From Bacteroidota bacterium (GTDB lineage Bacteria; Bacteroidota; Rhodothermia; JANXDC01): 64,000 nt of DNA. The notes under the pieces are model-generated. The model saw nothing but the letters and a program-made list of their open reading frames with translations. It made no database searches and had not been told where the DNA came from. A program made the translations under genes and the position numbers. Positions 8,683-16,265 of the stretch are shown here, one piece after another; the first letter of the stretch is position 1; every line of letters begins with the position of its first letter. Location: positions 1,833,549-1,897,548 of the forward strand of contig AP024675.1 of assembly GCA_025998875.1 (NCBI GenBank), in the 5' to 3' direction.

Positions 8683-9189
8683 ATGCGCGGAACGCGGGCG
8701 TGTCTGCTCGTGCTGGGTCTGCTGCTGGGTAGTGCAGGCACCGCTGCCCGTGGGCAGCCGGTCGGCTGGTGGGGGCTGCAGGGAAAGGTGATCGGTGGTG
8801 TGGGGCTCGTGGCCGAAGGGCCCATTGCCTCCGGATTGCAGGGGACGGTGGGGGCCGGCTGGCTGCTGCTGCTCGTCGATGGCTTTGCGGGCGTGACCAC
8901 GCACACCCGCACTCCGCTTGACTTCTACGGTCGGGTGCATCTGACCTGGGCGGCCGAGATCAATCTACCGGGCGGTGGCTCTTCGTCCGAAGATGAAAAT
9001 CTCCTGCTGGGGCTGGAGCCGGGCGTTCGGTTACAATTCGGTCGCCTGCTGCTCGAAGGCGGCCTGTTGCTGTTTTTCGACACCGAGACGGTGCGAGGAG
9101 GCCGGACGGGGGTCCCGCGCAACCGCCTGCGGACGATAGTGGCCCCCAACGTGGGTCTCTTGGTGCGCCTGGGGCGGATTCGGGATTAG
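8683..9189 (+). CDS. Secreted barrel-like protein of unknown function
   Basis: 168 residues beginning with a signal peptide (basic MRGTR, hydrophobic core LLVLGLLLG, likely cleavage near ARGQ). The ATG at 8683 is chosen because the signal peptide starts there; the frame is open from 8629. The mature part alternates glycine- and leucine-rich strands (GLQGKVIGGVGLVAEG, GVRLQFGRLLLEGGLLLFF), typical of a small outer-membrane beta-barrel or an outer-membrane beta-barrel-domain protein. It converges on the next gene and overlaps its stop by four bases. Function unknown. Confidence 0.6.
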   Translation: MRGTRACLLVLGLLLGSAGTAARGQPVGWWGLQGKVIGGVGLVAEGPIASGLQGTVGAGWLLLLVDGFAGVTTHTRTPLDFYGRVHLTWAAEINLPGGGSSSEDENLLLGLEPGVRLQFGRLLLEGGLLLFFDTETVRGGRTGVPRNRLRTIVAPNVGLLVRLGRIRD

Positions 9190-10310
9190 AAATACACCCG
9201 CCCGCGCAGGAAGAAGACGTCGGGCAACAGGCCATATTCGCTGAGTCGGTCGCCCCGGCCCAGCCAGCCGCCCAGCACGAGATCGACGGCCTGGGTGGCC
9301 AGCCAGGTGAGCTGCAGGCCGGTGTAGAAGCTCCGGTCGTTCAGGTTGCGCAGGTGCAGCGTCTGGAGTTGCACGAGGGGGTGGAGTTCGTACTGCAGCA
9401 GCAGCGCCAGCTCGTCGCGGCCTACCTGCACGGCCTCGCCACGCGCCAGGGCCGGCCAGTCATAGGCTTCGGGACGGGCCGCGCCCCGGCCGTTCCGGTA
9501 GTACTCGACAAGCCCGTACCACCGGGGCGAAAACTGATGGTCGAGGCCCAGCACGAGGCTGATCGCATGGTCCTGCTCCCAGAGTAGCTCGGCGCGGGCA
9601 CCGGCCGTACCCAGGTTGCCGGCCGCCGTCAGCCCCACGGTGGCCCGTCGGCGCAGGAGCGCTCCCACGAGCGCCAGGTCGTAGGTGCCCGCATGGGTGC
9701 GCCAGCGGAAGGCCACGTTGTGCCAGCGGCCCCGGCGCTCCGGGTTGTACACCAGCTCCAGATCGCTCAGCAGGCCCAGGTAGTAGCGCAGCGCGAGCGC
9801 GTCGGCCCCTGTTTTTTCGAGCTGGTCGAATTCAAAAGGAGCCAGCGGGTTGAAAAAATCCACCGGCGTCCAGAGGCGTCCGACGCCCCAGGCGATGCGC
9901 TGGCGGCCTGCTTCGATGCGGCCCCAGTCGAACGACCTTCGCAGCGAAAGCCGATCGATCCCGTGGGCGATCCGGGTGGAGCGGTCGTGATAGAGCCGGG
10001 CGCTCAGATCCACGAGCTGGCGGGGCGGCAGAGGGGCTTCGCCCGCGAGCAGGCCCGGCGTCCAGAGGTAGAGCAGGTTCAGTTCGTAGGCGAGCTGGAG
10101 ACGCAGGCCGCCGGGCAGGCGGGCCTCGGGCATCAGGCGGGTGCGGACCAGATCCAGCGTCAGCGTGCGCGCTCCTCCGAAAAGCAAGGCCCCGACGGGA
10201 TCGAAGCGCTCGTAGGCGTGCAGCGCCAGCACGTAGCCGCGCAGGCGGGCCGGCTGGGCCTGCACTGAACCGACAGCCACGAGCAGCAGGATGAGCAGCA
10301 GGCGGTTCAC
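9186..10310 (-). CDS. Predicted outer-membrane beta-barrel protein, last gene of the LolCD-like operon
   Basis: 374 residues. The GTG start at 10310 overlaps the ATPase stop (GTGA), and a signal peptide (NRLLLILLLVAVGSVQAQ) follows directly, which fixes the start. The mature protein is rich in aromatic amphipathic strands (ELNLLYLW, WGRIEAGRQRIAWGVGRLW, WYGLVEYYRNG) and ends RGRVYF with a terminal phenylalanine, as in outer-membrane barrels. The VGRLWTPVDFFNP stretch is reminiscent of DUF1302/porin-type proteins. Translational coupling to an ABC ATPase suggests it forms the outer-membrane end or receptor of the same transport path. The substrate is unknown. Confidence 0.75.
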   Translation of the reverse strand: MNRLLLILLLVAVGSVQAQPARLRGYVLALHAYERFDPVGALLFGGARTLTLDLVRTRLMPEARLPGGLRLQLAYELNLLYLWTPGLLAGEAPLPPRQLVDLSARLYHDRSTRIAHGIDRLSLRRSFDWGRIEAGRQRIAWGVGRLWTPVDFFNPLAPFEFDQLEKTGADALALRYYLGLLSDLELVYNPERRGRWHNVAFRWRTHAGTYDLALVGALLRRRATVGLTAAGNLGTAGARAELLWEQDHAISLVLGLDHQFSPRWYGLVEYYRNGRGAARPEAYDWPALARGEAVQVGRDELALLLQYELHPLVQLQTLHLRNLNDRSFYTGLQLTWLATQAVDLVLGGWLGRGDRLSEYGLLPDVFFLRGRVYF

Positions 10311-10999
10311 CTTCGTTCTTCGCGTTCGATCTGTCCGTCGTGCAGCCAGAGCAGGCGGCGGCCCCGCTCGATCACCTGGGGGTCGTGCGACGAAAAGACG
10401 AACGTCACGCCCTGCTCGCGGTTGAGCTGTTCCATCAGGTCGAGCAGGCGGGCGCCGGTGGCCGAGTCGAGGTTGGCCGTCGGCTCGTCGGCCAGCACCA
10501 GGCGGGGACGGCTGACCACGGCGCGGGCGACGGCCACCCGCTGCTGCTGGCCGCCGCTCATCTCGTGGGGGCGTTTGTGGGCCAGCTCGCCGATGCCGAG
10601 CTGCTCGAGCACCTCCAGCGCACGGCGGCGACGCTCCCGCTCCGGCACGCCCTGCAAAAGCAGCACAAACTCGACGTTCTCCAGCGCCGTCAGGACCGGG
10701 ATCAGGTTGTAGGCCTGAAACACGAACCCGATCTTGTAGAGCCGGAGCCGGGCCCGTTCGCGTCGGGAAAGCGTGGACAGGTCCTGGCCCTCGAAAAACA
10801 CCCGTCCTTCGGTAGGCACGTCGAGCGCGCCCAGCAGGTTGAGCAGCGTCGTCTTGCCGGAGCCCGAAGGGCCGGCGATCACCGTGAATTCGCCCGGCTC
10901 GATCGTGAGCGAGACGCCGCGCAGCGCCTGCACGGGCACGGCGCCCTCGTCGTAGATCTTTGTGACCTGTTCGGCCTGAACTATCGCGTTCGGATTCAT
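10307..10999 (-). CDS. ABC transporter ATPase, LolD/MacB type
   Basis: 230 residues with all ABC ATPase motifs: Walker A GPSGSGKTT, Q-loop VFQAYNLIPVLTALENVE, signature MSGGQQQRV, Walker B LVLADEPTANLD and H-loop SSHDP. This spacing is typical of the LolD/MacB/FtsE class, which powers FtsX-fold permeases. The start ATG overlaps the stop of the permease upstream (ATGA), and its stop overlaps the next start (GTGA), so the proteins are likely made in fixed ratio. It should work in the cytoplasm with the two adjacent permeases, moving a lipid, lipoprotein or other envelope substrate rather than importing solutes. Confidence 0.92.
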   Translation of the reverse strand: MNPNAIVQAEQVTKIYDEGAVPVQALRGVSLTIEPGEFTVIAGPSGSGKTTLLNLLGALDVPTEGRVFFEGQDLSTLSRRERARLRLYKIGFVFQAYNLIPVLTALENVEFVLLLQGVPERERRRRALEVLEQLGIGELAHKRPHEMSGGQQQRVAVARAVVSRPRLVLADEPTANLDSATGARLLDLMEQLNREQGVTFVFSSHDPQVIERGRRLLWLHDGQIEREERR

Positions 11000-12234
11000 A
11001 CGGCGCGCATCGCTTCGACAGGTTCGACATGAATGGCCCGCCAGGCCGGGTACAGCGCCCCCAGCCAGGCCACCAGCGGAATGATCAGCCAGGCGTTCCA
11101 GACCACCCGGAGCGTCAGCCGTGGATAGATCACTGAGCCGACGCCGAAGGCGGCCAGCGCCTCGGAAAAGACGGCCAGGTCCAGCCCGTGTCGGGCCAGA
11201 TAGGCGTAGACCGGCAGGCTCAGCGCCCAGCCGATGGCCGTGCCCAGCAGGCCGAGCAGCAGCGATTCGAGCGACACCAGTAGAAACAGCCGCCCCTCGC
11301 TCATGCCGATGGCCCGCAGCACGCCGAACTCCGGCAGCCGCTCCAGCACGGCCATCAGCATGGCGTTGATGATCCCGAAGATGAGCGCCACGCCGATGAT
11401 CAGGTAGATCAGGTACATCATCTCGGCGTACAGGTCGCGCTGCATGACGAGCAGCGGTACCACGTCGCGATAGGTGAGCACTTCGAGCGTGTCGGGCAGC
11501 GCGGCCTGCAGGCGGGCCTTCAGGGCGTCGGCCTGGCGGGCGTCGTCGAGGAGCACGGCCAGTTCGTGGGCGGCGTCGGGGGGCAGTCCCAGCATGGCGC
11601 GGGCGCGGTCGATCGGAATGAAGGCCATCGTCCGGTCGAAGTCGGCGCTGACCGTGCGGAACAGGCCCACCACGCGGAACACCTCCGAGCCGATCTGGCC
11701 GTCGGGCCGGGCGGCCATGGCCACCACCCGGTCGCCGAGGCGCACTTCGAGCTTGCGGGCCAGGCGCTCGCCGATCAGGATCTCCGAGCCCTCGCCGGTG
11801 AGATAGCGACCCGCGACGATCTGGTCGGCGATGAACGTCACAAGCGACTCGGCTTCGGGCGCGACGCCCACGAGCTGCACGCCACCGTTGTTGTAGGCGC
11901 TCGAGAGCAGCCCGTGAACCAGCACGCGCGGCGCCACCGCCCGCACTTCGGGTTCGGCGGCCACCTGCTGGCGGAGCGCCTCGGCCTTTCGGAAAAAGCG
12001 CTCGACGGCCGGGTTGGCATGGTAGCCCTGGCGGTGGATCTGGACGTGTCCGATGTGCAGGCGGAGCTGGTTGTCGAGCATCTGCTCCACCATGCCCAGG
12101 TTGAGCGTGTCGAAGAGCACGAGCACAAAGACGCCCACCACCACGCTGCTGAGCACGATCAGCGTGCGGCGCCGATTGCGCCACAGGTTGCGCCAGGCCA
12201 CGCGGGCCAGTCCGGTAACGCCGCGGAAGCTCAT
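10996..12234 (-). CDS. FtsX/MacB-type ABC permease, second of a pair (LolC/E-like)
   Basis: 412 residues in the MacB/LolCE layout. A cytoplasmic N-terminus rich in arginine (ARVAWRNLWRNRRRT) leads to one membrane helix. A periplasmic core of about 230 residues follows, then three C-terminal helices with the FtsX-domain signature (INAMLMAVLERLPEFGVLRA, and HVEPVEAMRAV at the end). The start overlaps the stop of the first permease by four bases. Two different permeases in tandem suggest a heterodimer, as with LolC/LolE, rather than a MacB homodimer. Whether the cargo is lipoprotein cannot be judged from sequence. Confidence 0.9.
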   Translation of the reverse strand: MSFRGVTGLARVAWRNLWRNRRRTLIVLSSVVVGVFVLVLFDTLNLGMVEQMLDNQLRLHIGHVQIHRQGYHANPAVERFFRKAEALRQQVAAEPEVRAVAPRVLVHGLLSSAYNNGGVQLVGVAPEAESLVTFIADQIVAGRYLTGEGSEILIGERLARKLEVRLGDRVVAMAARPDGQIGSEVFRVVGLFRTVSADFDRTMAFIPIDRARAMLGLPPDAAHELAVLLDDARQADALKARLQAALPDTLEVLTYRDVVPLLVMQRDLYAEMMYLIYLIIGVALIFGIINAMLMAVLERLPEFGVLRAIGMSEGRLFLLVSLESLLLGLLGTAIGWALSLPVYAYLARHGLDLAVFSEALAAFGVGSVIYPRLTLRVVWNAWLIIPLVAWLGALYPAWRAIHVEPVEAMRAV

Positions 12235-13454
12235 CAGGTGTAGCGGATGCCTTTCAACGGTTCGAGTCGGAGCACGTGCCAGAGCGGGTACACGATGGCC
12301 AGGCCGGCGATCACCAGCACGCGCAGCGTCGTGCGCAGGAAGATTTCGGGTGCCACCGACGAGGTCAGCACCGGCAGAAAGCCGTAGTACTCGTAGAGCT
12401 GGGCCAGCTCGCCGCCCAGCGTGATCGGATGGCGGATCAGGTACGTGTTGACGCCAAAGCCGGCCAGGCTCCCCAGTACGAGGCCGATCAGCACCACCAG
12501 CGCGGCCTCGGCGAGCACCACGCGCAGCAGCCGTTCGTTGGGCATGCCCAGCGCCAGCAGCACGCCAAACTCCCGCGAGCGCTCCAGCACGCTCATCAGC
12601 ACCGTGTTCAGCACGCCGAAGGCCACCACGATCAGGAGCATGAAGAGGAAAAGCAGGCCGCTGACGTTGTCCAGTTCGATGGCCTGGCGCAGCTCGGGCA
12701 TCAGCTCTTCCCAGGTGCGTACGACGAGCGTGCTGTCGAGCCGGGCTTCGAGCCGGTCGCGCACGACGGGCACGTCGGCGTTGCGCCGGACGGCCACCGC
12801 CACGGCCGTCACGCGGTTGCCGGTTTCGAGCAGGTCCTGCAGCGCCGCCAGCGGCAGCAGCACCAGCGAGCGGTCGTGCACCTCGTAGCCGATGCGCAGC
12901 GCCCCCACCACCACGGCGAAGCGACTGGTCAGAAAGCCGCCGTACGTTTCGGCCAGCAGTACCAGCGTGTCGCCCACCGAGGCCCCCAGGTTTTCGAGCA
13001 GGCGATAACCGGCCACGATCTCCAGCGGACGGGTTGTCGCCGGCATGCGGCCTTCGACCAGCCGGGTGGGAAAGTCGGTCACGTCTGGCTCGTAAGCCGG
13101 ATCGATGCCCAGCAGACGCACTCCGTAGGAAGTGGTCCGGTTGCTGATCAGCCCGCCGCTTTCCAGCCGAGGCGTCGCACCGGTAACGCCCAGCGTGGTG
13201 CGAATGCGGGCAAAGAGCGAGTCGGTGAGCCGGAAGCTCTGGCGCAGCGAGCGGCGGTCCAGATAGTCGGGGTGCTGCACCTGCAGGTAGCCCGTCGAAA
13301 GGCGGGTACTCTGGCGGATGAAAAAGTCGTAGGTGCCGAGCTGGAGTCCGCGCATGAACACCATAAGAAACGTGGCAAAAAAGACGGCCGCCACCGTCAG
13401 CAGCGTGCGTCGGCGGTTACGTCCCAGATTGCGCCAGGCCAGCCGTCCGGTCAT
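12234..13454 (-). CDS. FtsX/MacB-type ABC permease, first of a pair (LolC/E-like)
   Basis: 406 residues. The N-terminal cytoplasmic LAWRNLGRNRRRTLLT motif runs into membrane helix 1. A periplasmic domain follows (including GVRLLGIDPAYEPDVTDF, which recalls the MacB core), and three C-terminal helices carry VLNTVLMSVLERSREFGVLL. It ends VLRLEPLKGIRYT. It starts two bases after the LolA-like gene's stop and overlaps the second permease. The two permeases clearly share architecture but differ in the periplasmic core, which fits a heterodimeric transporter. Confidence 0.9.
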   Translation of the reverse strand: MTGRLAWRNLGRNRRRTLLTVAAVFFATFLMVFMRGLQLGTYDFFIRQSTRLSTGYLQVQHPDYLDRRSLRQSFRLTDSLFARIRTTLGVTGATPRLESGGLISNRTTSYGVRLLGIDPAYEPDVTDFPTRLVEGRMPATTRPLEIVAGYRLLENLGASVGDTLVLLAETYGGFLTSRFAVVVGALRIGYEVHDRSLVLLPLAALQDLLETGNRVTAVAVAVRRNADVPVVRDRLEARLDSTLVVRTWEELMPELRQAIELDNVSGLLFLFMLLIVVAFGVLNTVLMSVLERSREFGVLLALGMPNERLLRVVLAEAALVVLIGLVLGSLAGFGVNTYLIRHPITLGGELAQLYEYYGFLPVLTSSVAPEIFLRTTLRVLVIAGLAIVYPLWHVLRLEPLKGIRYT

Positions 13455-13456
13455 GA

Positions 13457-14251
13457 TTACTGCTCCAGCGCCCGAAAGCTGAAGATTTCCTCAGGAATGG
13501 GGATGTCGAATTCAACGGAAAGCAGGCGAATCTCCGTGTAGCGGCCGGGCTCGCGCTCGTTGTGCATCACCCAGCGGGTGGGCAGGCGGCGGCCGCCCAT
13601 GCGCCGCACGTCGTGGAACGTGAAGGTGCGTACCCGCTCGCCCTGCTCGCTGTAGTATTCGATCCGGGCCGGGAGGCGGTCCGGCCGGCGTACCCAGTAG
13701 AGCATTTTGCCCCAGACGACGGCCGCCTCGGGCTTCGGCACCAGTTCCAGCACGTAGCAGGGGACGCCATCGAGCGTGTCGGTGCGAAGCAGGCGGATGT
13801 GGTAGTCCCGCACCGGATTCGACTCGCGCACCAGGTCGTCGTACGTGAAATCGGAGCCCATCCACGACTGAAGCATCATGGAGGGCGGGATCTTGATGGT
13901 GGTTTCCGTTTCGCGCAGGTACATCCACAGTTCGTTCCCGCGCTTGAGCGTGCGGTTGCCCGCTTCGCGGGGTGGCTCGAGCGTGACGATGAGCGCCTTT
14001 TCGTTGCCCTCCCACCAGGCTTCGAGCCTGCGCGTGCGCCGGTAGTCGGGCGTGACGACGGTCATCTCCAGCACGGCGTGGCTGGTTTTGCCCTTGATGG
14101 CTTCCTCGGCCGCGCGCACGAGCGCCACCGGATCGCCCTCCTGGGCCGGGGCCGGGCGCACGGCCACCGCCGCCAGCAGCCACAAAAAAAGCCACGGGTA
14201 GCATCGCCCGTGGCTTTTCTGTCTGGCCGGATATGGTTGATTGCTCTCCAT
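13457..14251 (-). CDS. LolA-like outer-membrane lipoprotein-sorting protein
   Basis: 264 residues from the ATG at 14251; an in-frame ATG at 14308 is possible but would put an even longer leader before the signal peptide (YPWLFLWLLAAVAVRPAPA). The mature part follows the COG2834 LolA/LolB-fold pattern: VALVRAAEEAIKGKTSHAVLEM near the start, LWMYLRETETTIKIPPSMML, GSDFTYDDLV, YVLELVPKP, and PTRWVMHN near the end. These proteins form an open half-barrel that carries a lipid-like ligand across the periplasm. As first gene of the operon it is the likely soluble shuttle for the downstream ABC complex. Family membership is confident; the ligand is not known. Confidence 0.85.
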   Translation of the reverse strand: MESNQPYPARQKSHGRCYPWLFLWLLAAVAVRPAPAQEGDPVALVRAAEEAIKGKTSHAVLEMTVVTPDYRRTRRLEAWWEGNEKALIVTLEPPREAGNRTLKRGNELWMYLRETETTIKIPPSMMLQSWMGSDFTYDDLVRESNPVRDYHIRLLRTDTLDGVPCYVLELVPKPEAAVVWGKMLYWVRRPDRLPARIEYYSEQGERVRTFTFHDVRRMGGRRLPTRWVMHNEREPGRYTEIRLLSVEFDIPIPEEIFSFRALEQ

Positions 14252-14312
14252 GGTACAGCGCGTAACGGGTACCCTGTGGAGTTTAGGCAACCCGGCGTCG
14301 GGATGCAAGCGC

Positions 14313-14447
14313 TCAGAAGCGCAGCAGGGCGCCCATGGGTGCGTGTTGCGCTATGAGCGTGCGGGCTGCCTCGCTCCGCACCAGCTCGATCGTGGCGTCC
14401 TGGGCCAGCGCCATTTCGAGCGCCCGATTGCGGGTATATTCCCGCAC
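14313..14447 (-). pseudogene. Possible C-terminal gene fragment
   Basis: The last 44 codons of a reverse-strand frame ending at 14313 have strongly coding-like composition (nearly all third positions G or C) and read as an amphipathic helix (EMALAQDATIELVRSEAARTL) ending MGALLRF. Upstream of about 14450 the frame, although open to 14645, becomes arginine/proline-rich and non-coding in character. An alternative start (MGSTLLSIRIFF) lies in a different frame. This may be the tail of a gene whose front was lost where the envelope operon meets the aro operon. It could also be chance. Confidence 0.3.
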
Positions 14448-14670
14448 GGCGAGGTTCCCTGCTTGCACGGAAGAAGATACGGATGCTGAGCAGGGTAGAG
14501 CCCATCTGGAGCGCCTGGGGCATGCCGATCTATGGAGGCGCAGGATGGGTACATGGGCCCGCCCACCCACACGCCCCTGGGAGAGCCTTCGGGGCAGGGG
14601 ATCTCCCGGACTGCTGCGGGCGTTGCAGCGGTAGCAGAGGCGCATCGAATCGGCGTATTTTCAGAAGCCT

Positions 14671-15183
14671 ATGCAGCCGGAGCGGATATACCTCACAGGC
14701 CTGCCCGGAAGCGGCAAGAGTACCGTCGGACCTCTTCTGGCGCGCCGGCTGGGGTGGGCTTTTGTGGACCTGGATCGGCTCGTGGAGCAGCGGGCCGGAT
14801 TGCGCATTCCGGAGATTTTCGTCCGCAGGGGAGAACTCGCCTTCCGGGTGCTGGAGCGGGATCTGCTTCTGGAGTCTGCCGGCTGGTTGCGGCACGTCAT
14901 CGCCACCGGAGGGGGCACGCTCGCTCAGCCCGGTCTGATGGACTGGGCGCTGGAACACGGGTGGGTTGTCTACCTGCGCGCGTGGCCCGATCTGCTGCGG
15001 CAGCGCACCGCTCATCAAGAACGTCCATTATTGCGATACCGTTCGCTCGAGGAGCTCTGGCGCGATCGGGACCCCATCTACCAGCGCGCGCATCGGATCT
15101 ACGACGCTTCTCTGGAGCCACACCAGCTGGCCGAACTGATCGTGCAGGAGTTGCGGGTGGTAACCGAAGGGTCGGCTGGATGA
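14671..15183 (+). CDS. aroK: Shikimate kinase
   Basis: 170 residues, the normal size for the enzyme that phosphorylates shikimate with ATP (step five of the chorismate pathway). It has Walker [10 protein letters not shown] (10-18), the shikimate-binding DLDR, the GGGT loop (IATGGGTL) and the lid arginine near RPLLR. First gene of a tightly overlapping set: its TGA overlaps the aroB ATG (ATGA). A TATTTTCA element lies only seven bases before the ATG (14656-14663), with no clear Shine-Dalgarno site between them. Confidence 0.95.
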   Translation: MQPERIYLTGLPGSGKSTVGPLLARRLGWAFVDLDRLVEQRAGLRIPEIFVRRGELAFRVLERDLLLESAGWLRHVIATGGGTLAQPGLMDWALEHGWVVYLRAWPDLLRQRTAHQERPLLRYRSLEELWRDRDPIYQRAHRIYDASLEPHQLAELIVQELRVVTEGSAG

Positions 15184-16265
15184 TCACCTGTCGGGTGCAT
15201 ACCCCCTCGCGGACTTACCCGGTTGTGATCGCGCCCGGGGGACTTCTGCGGCTTCCGCACTGGCTCGATGCACAGGGCATTCCCCGGGAGCAGGTGCTCC
15301 TGCTCAGCGACCGGTGCGTAGAAGCCCTTTATGGAGAGCCGCTTTGCCAGCTGCTTGGCCAAACCGGATCCCGGGTGCGCGTTTTTTCCCTTCCGCCGGG
15401 CGAGGAGAGCAAGGCGCTTGCTTATTTGCTCGAGCTCTACGATCGTGCCCTCGAAGAGCCGATTGATCGGCACACGCTTGTGCTCGCGTTGGGGGGCGGC
15501 GTGGTGGGGGATGTGGCCGGTATGCTGGCCGCCACGCTCCTGCGGGGGCTTCCTCTGGTGCATGTGCCCACCACGCTCCTGGCGCAAGTGGACAGCGCTA
15601 TCGGGGGCAAGGCAGGGGTGAATCACAGGCGGGGAAAGAACCTGATCGGGGTCATCTATCAGCCCCACGGTGTCTTCATTGATCCGGCTGTGCTGCGCAG
15701 CCTGCCGGAGCGGGAATGGATTTCCGGGCTGGCGGAGGTCTACAAGTACGCCCTCATTGCGGATGCCGAGCTGTACGGCCTGCTTCTGCGATCCCGGGAT
15801 CGCATTCAGGCCCGAGAGCTCGACTCGGTCTGCGAACTGGTCTCCCGGAGCGTGCAGGTCAAGGCGTGCATCGTATCCGAGGACGAAACAGAGAGGGGCC
15901 GGAGGGCGGTGCTGAATTTCGGGCATACATTCGGTCATGCGCTGGAGGCGGCTACCGGCTACAGCCGCTACCGGCATGGGGAGGCCATAGTGGTGGGCAT
16001 GTGGGCGGCCTGCTGGCTTTCGGCGCGCCGTTATCCAGCCTTTCCCTGGAAGGAAGCCGCCGTCCTGCTGGAGCAGCTGCCCGTATCCGACTGGCCCCGG
16101 GATGTGTCCTTTGAGGCGCTCTGGCCGCACATGGAGCGCGACAAAAAGCGACGCGATGGTCAGTTGCGTTTTGTGCTGCTGCGTACCCTCGGAGAGCCCG
16201 TCCTGGAGGAGGTCTCCCGGCAAGAGGCCGAGGAGGCCTGGCGGTGGGTACGGCAGAGGGGGTGA
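15180..16265 (+). CDS. aroB: 3-dehydroquinate synthase
   Basis: 361 residues. It converts DAHP to 3-dehydroquinate using NAD and a metal, the second step of the chorismate pathway. Seen directly: the NAD-binding [39 protein letters not shown], the metal-ligand regions [19 protein letters not shown] and [10 protein letters not shown]. The start at 15180 is set by homology ([14 protein letters not shown]) and by the four-base overlap with aroK, although the frame is open far upstream. Its TGA overlaps the next ATG (TGATG). Confidence 0.95.
   Translation: MITCRVHTPSRTYPVVIAPGGLLRLPHWLDAQGIPREQVLLLSDRCVEALYGEPLCQLLGQTGSRVRVFSLPPGEESKALAYLLELYDRALEEPIDRHTLVLALGGGVVGDVAGMLAATLLRGLPLVHVPTTLLAQVDSAIGGKAGVNHRRGKNLIGVIYQPHGVFIDPAVLRSLPEREWISGLAEVYKYALIADAELYGLLLRSRDRIQARELDSVCELVSRSVQVKACIVSEDETERGRRAVLNFGHTFGHALEAATGYSRYRHGEAIVVGMWAACWLSARRYPAFPWKEAAVLLEQLPVSDWPRDVSFEALWPHMERDKKRRDGQLRFVLLRTLGEPVLEEVSRQEAEEAWRWVRQRG

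Noticed and set aside
13457-14308. Longer start of the LolA-like gene at 14308
   Set aside because: It adds 19 residues before an already long leader, with no ribosome-binding site; the ATG at 14251 is closer to the signal peptide, though the choice is not certain.
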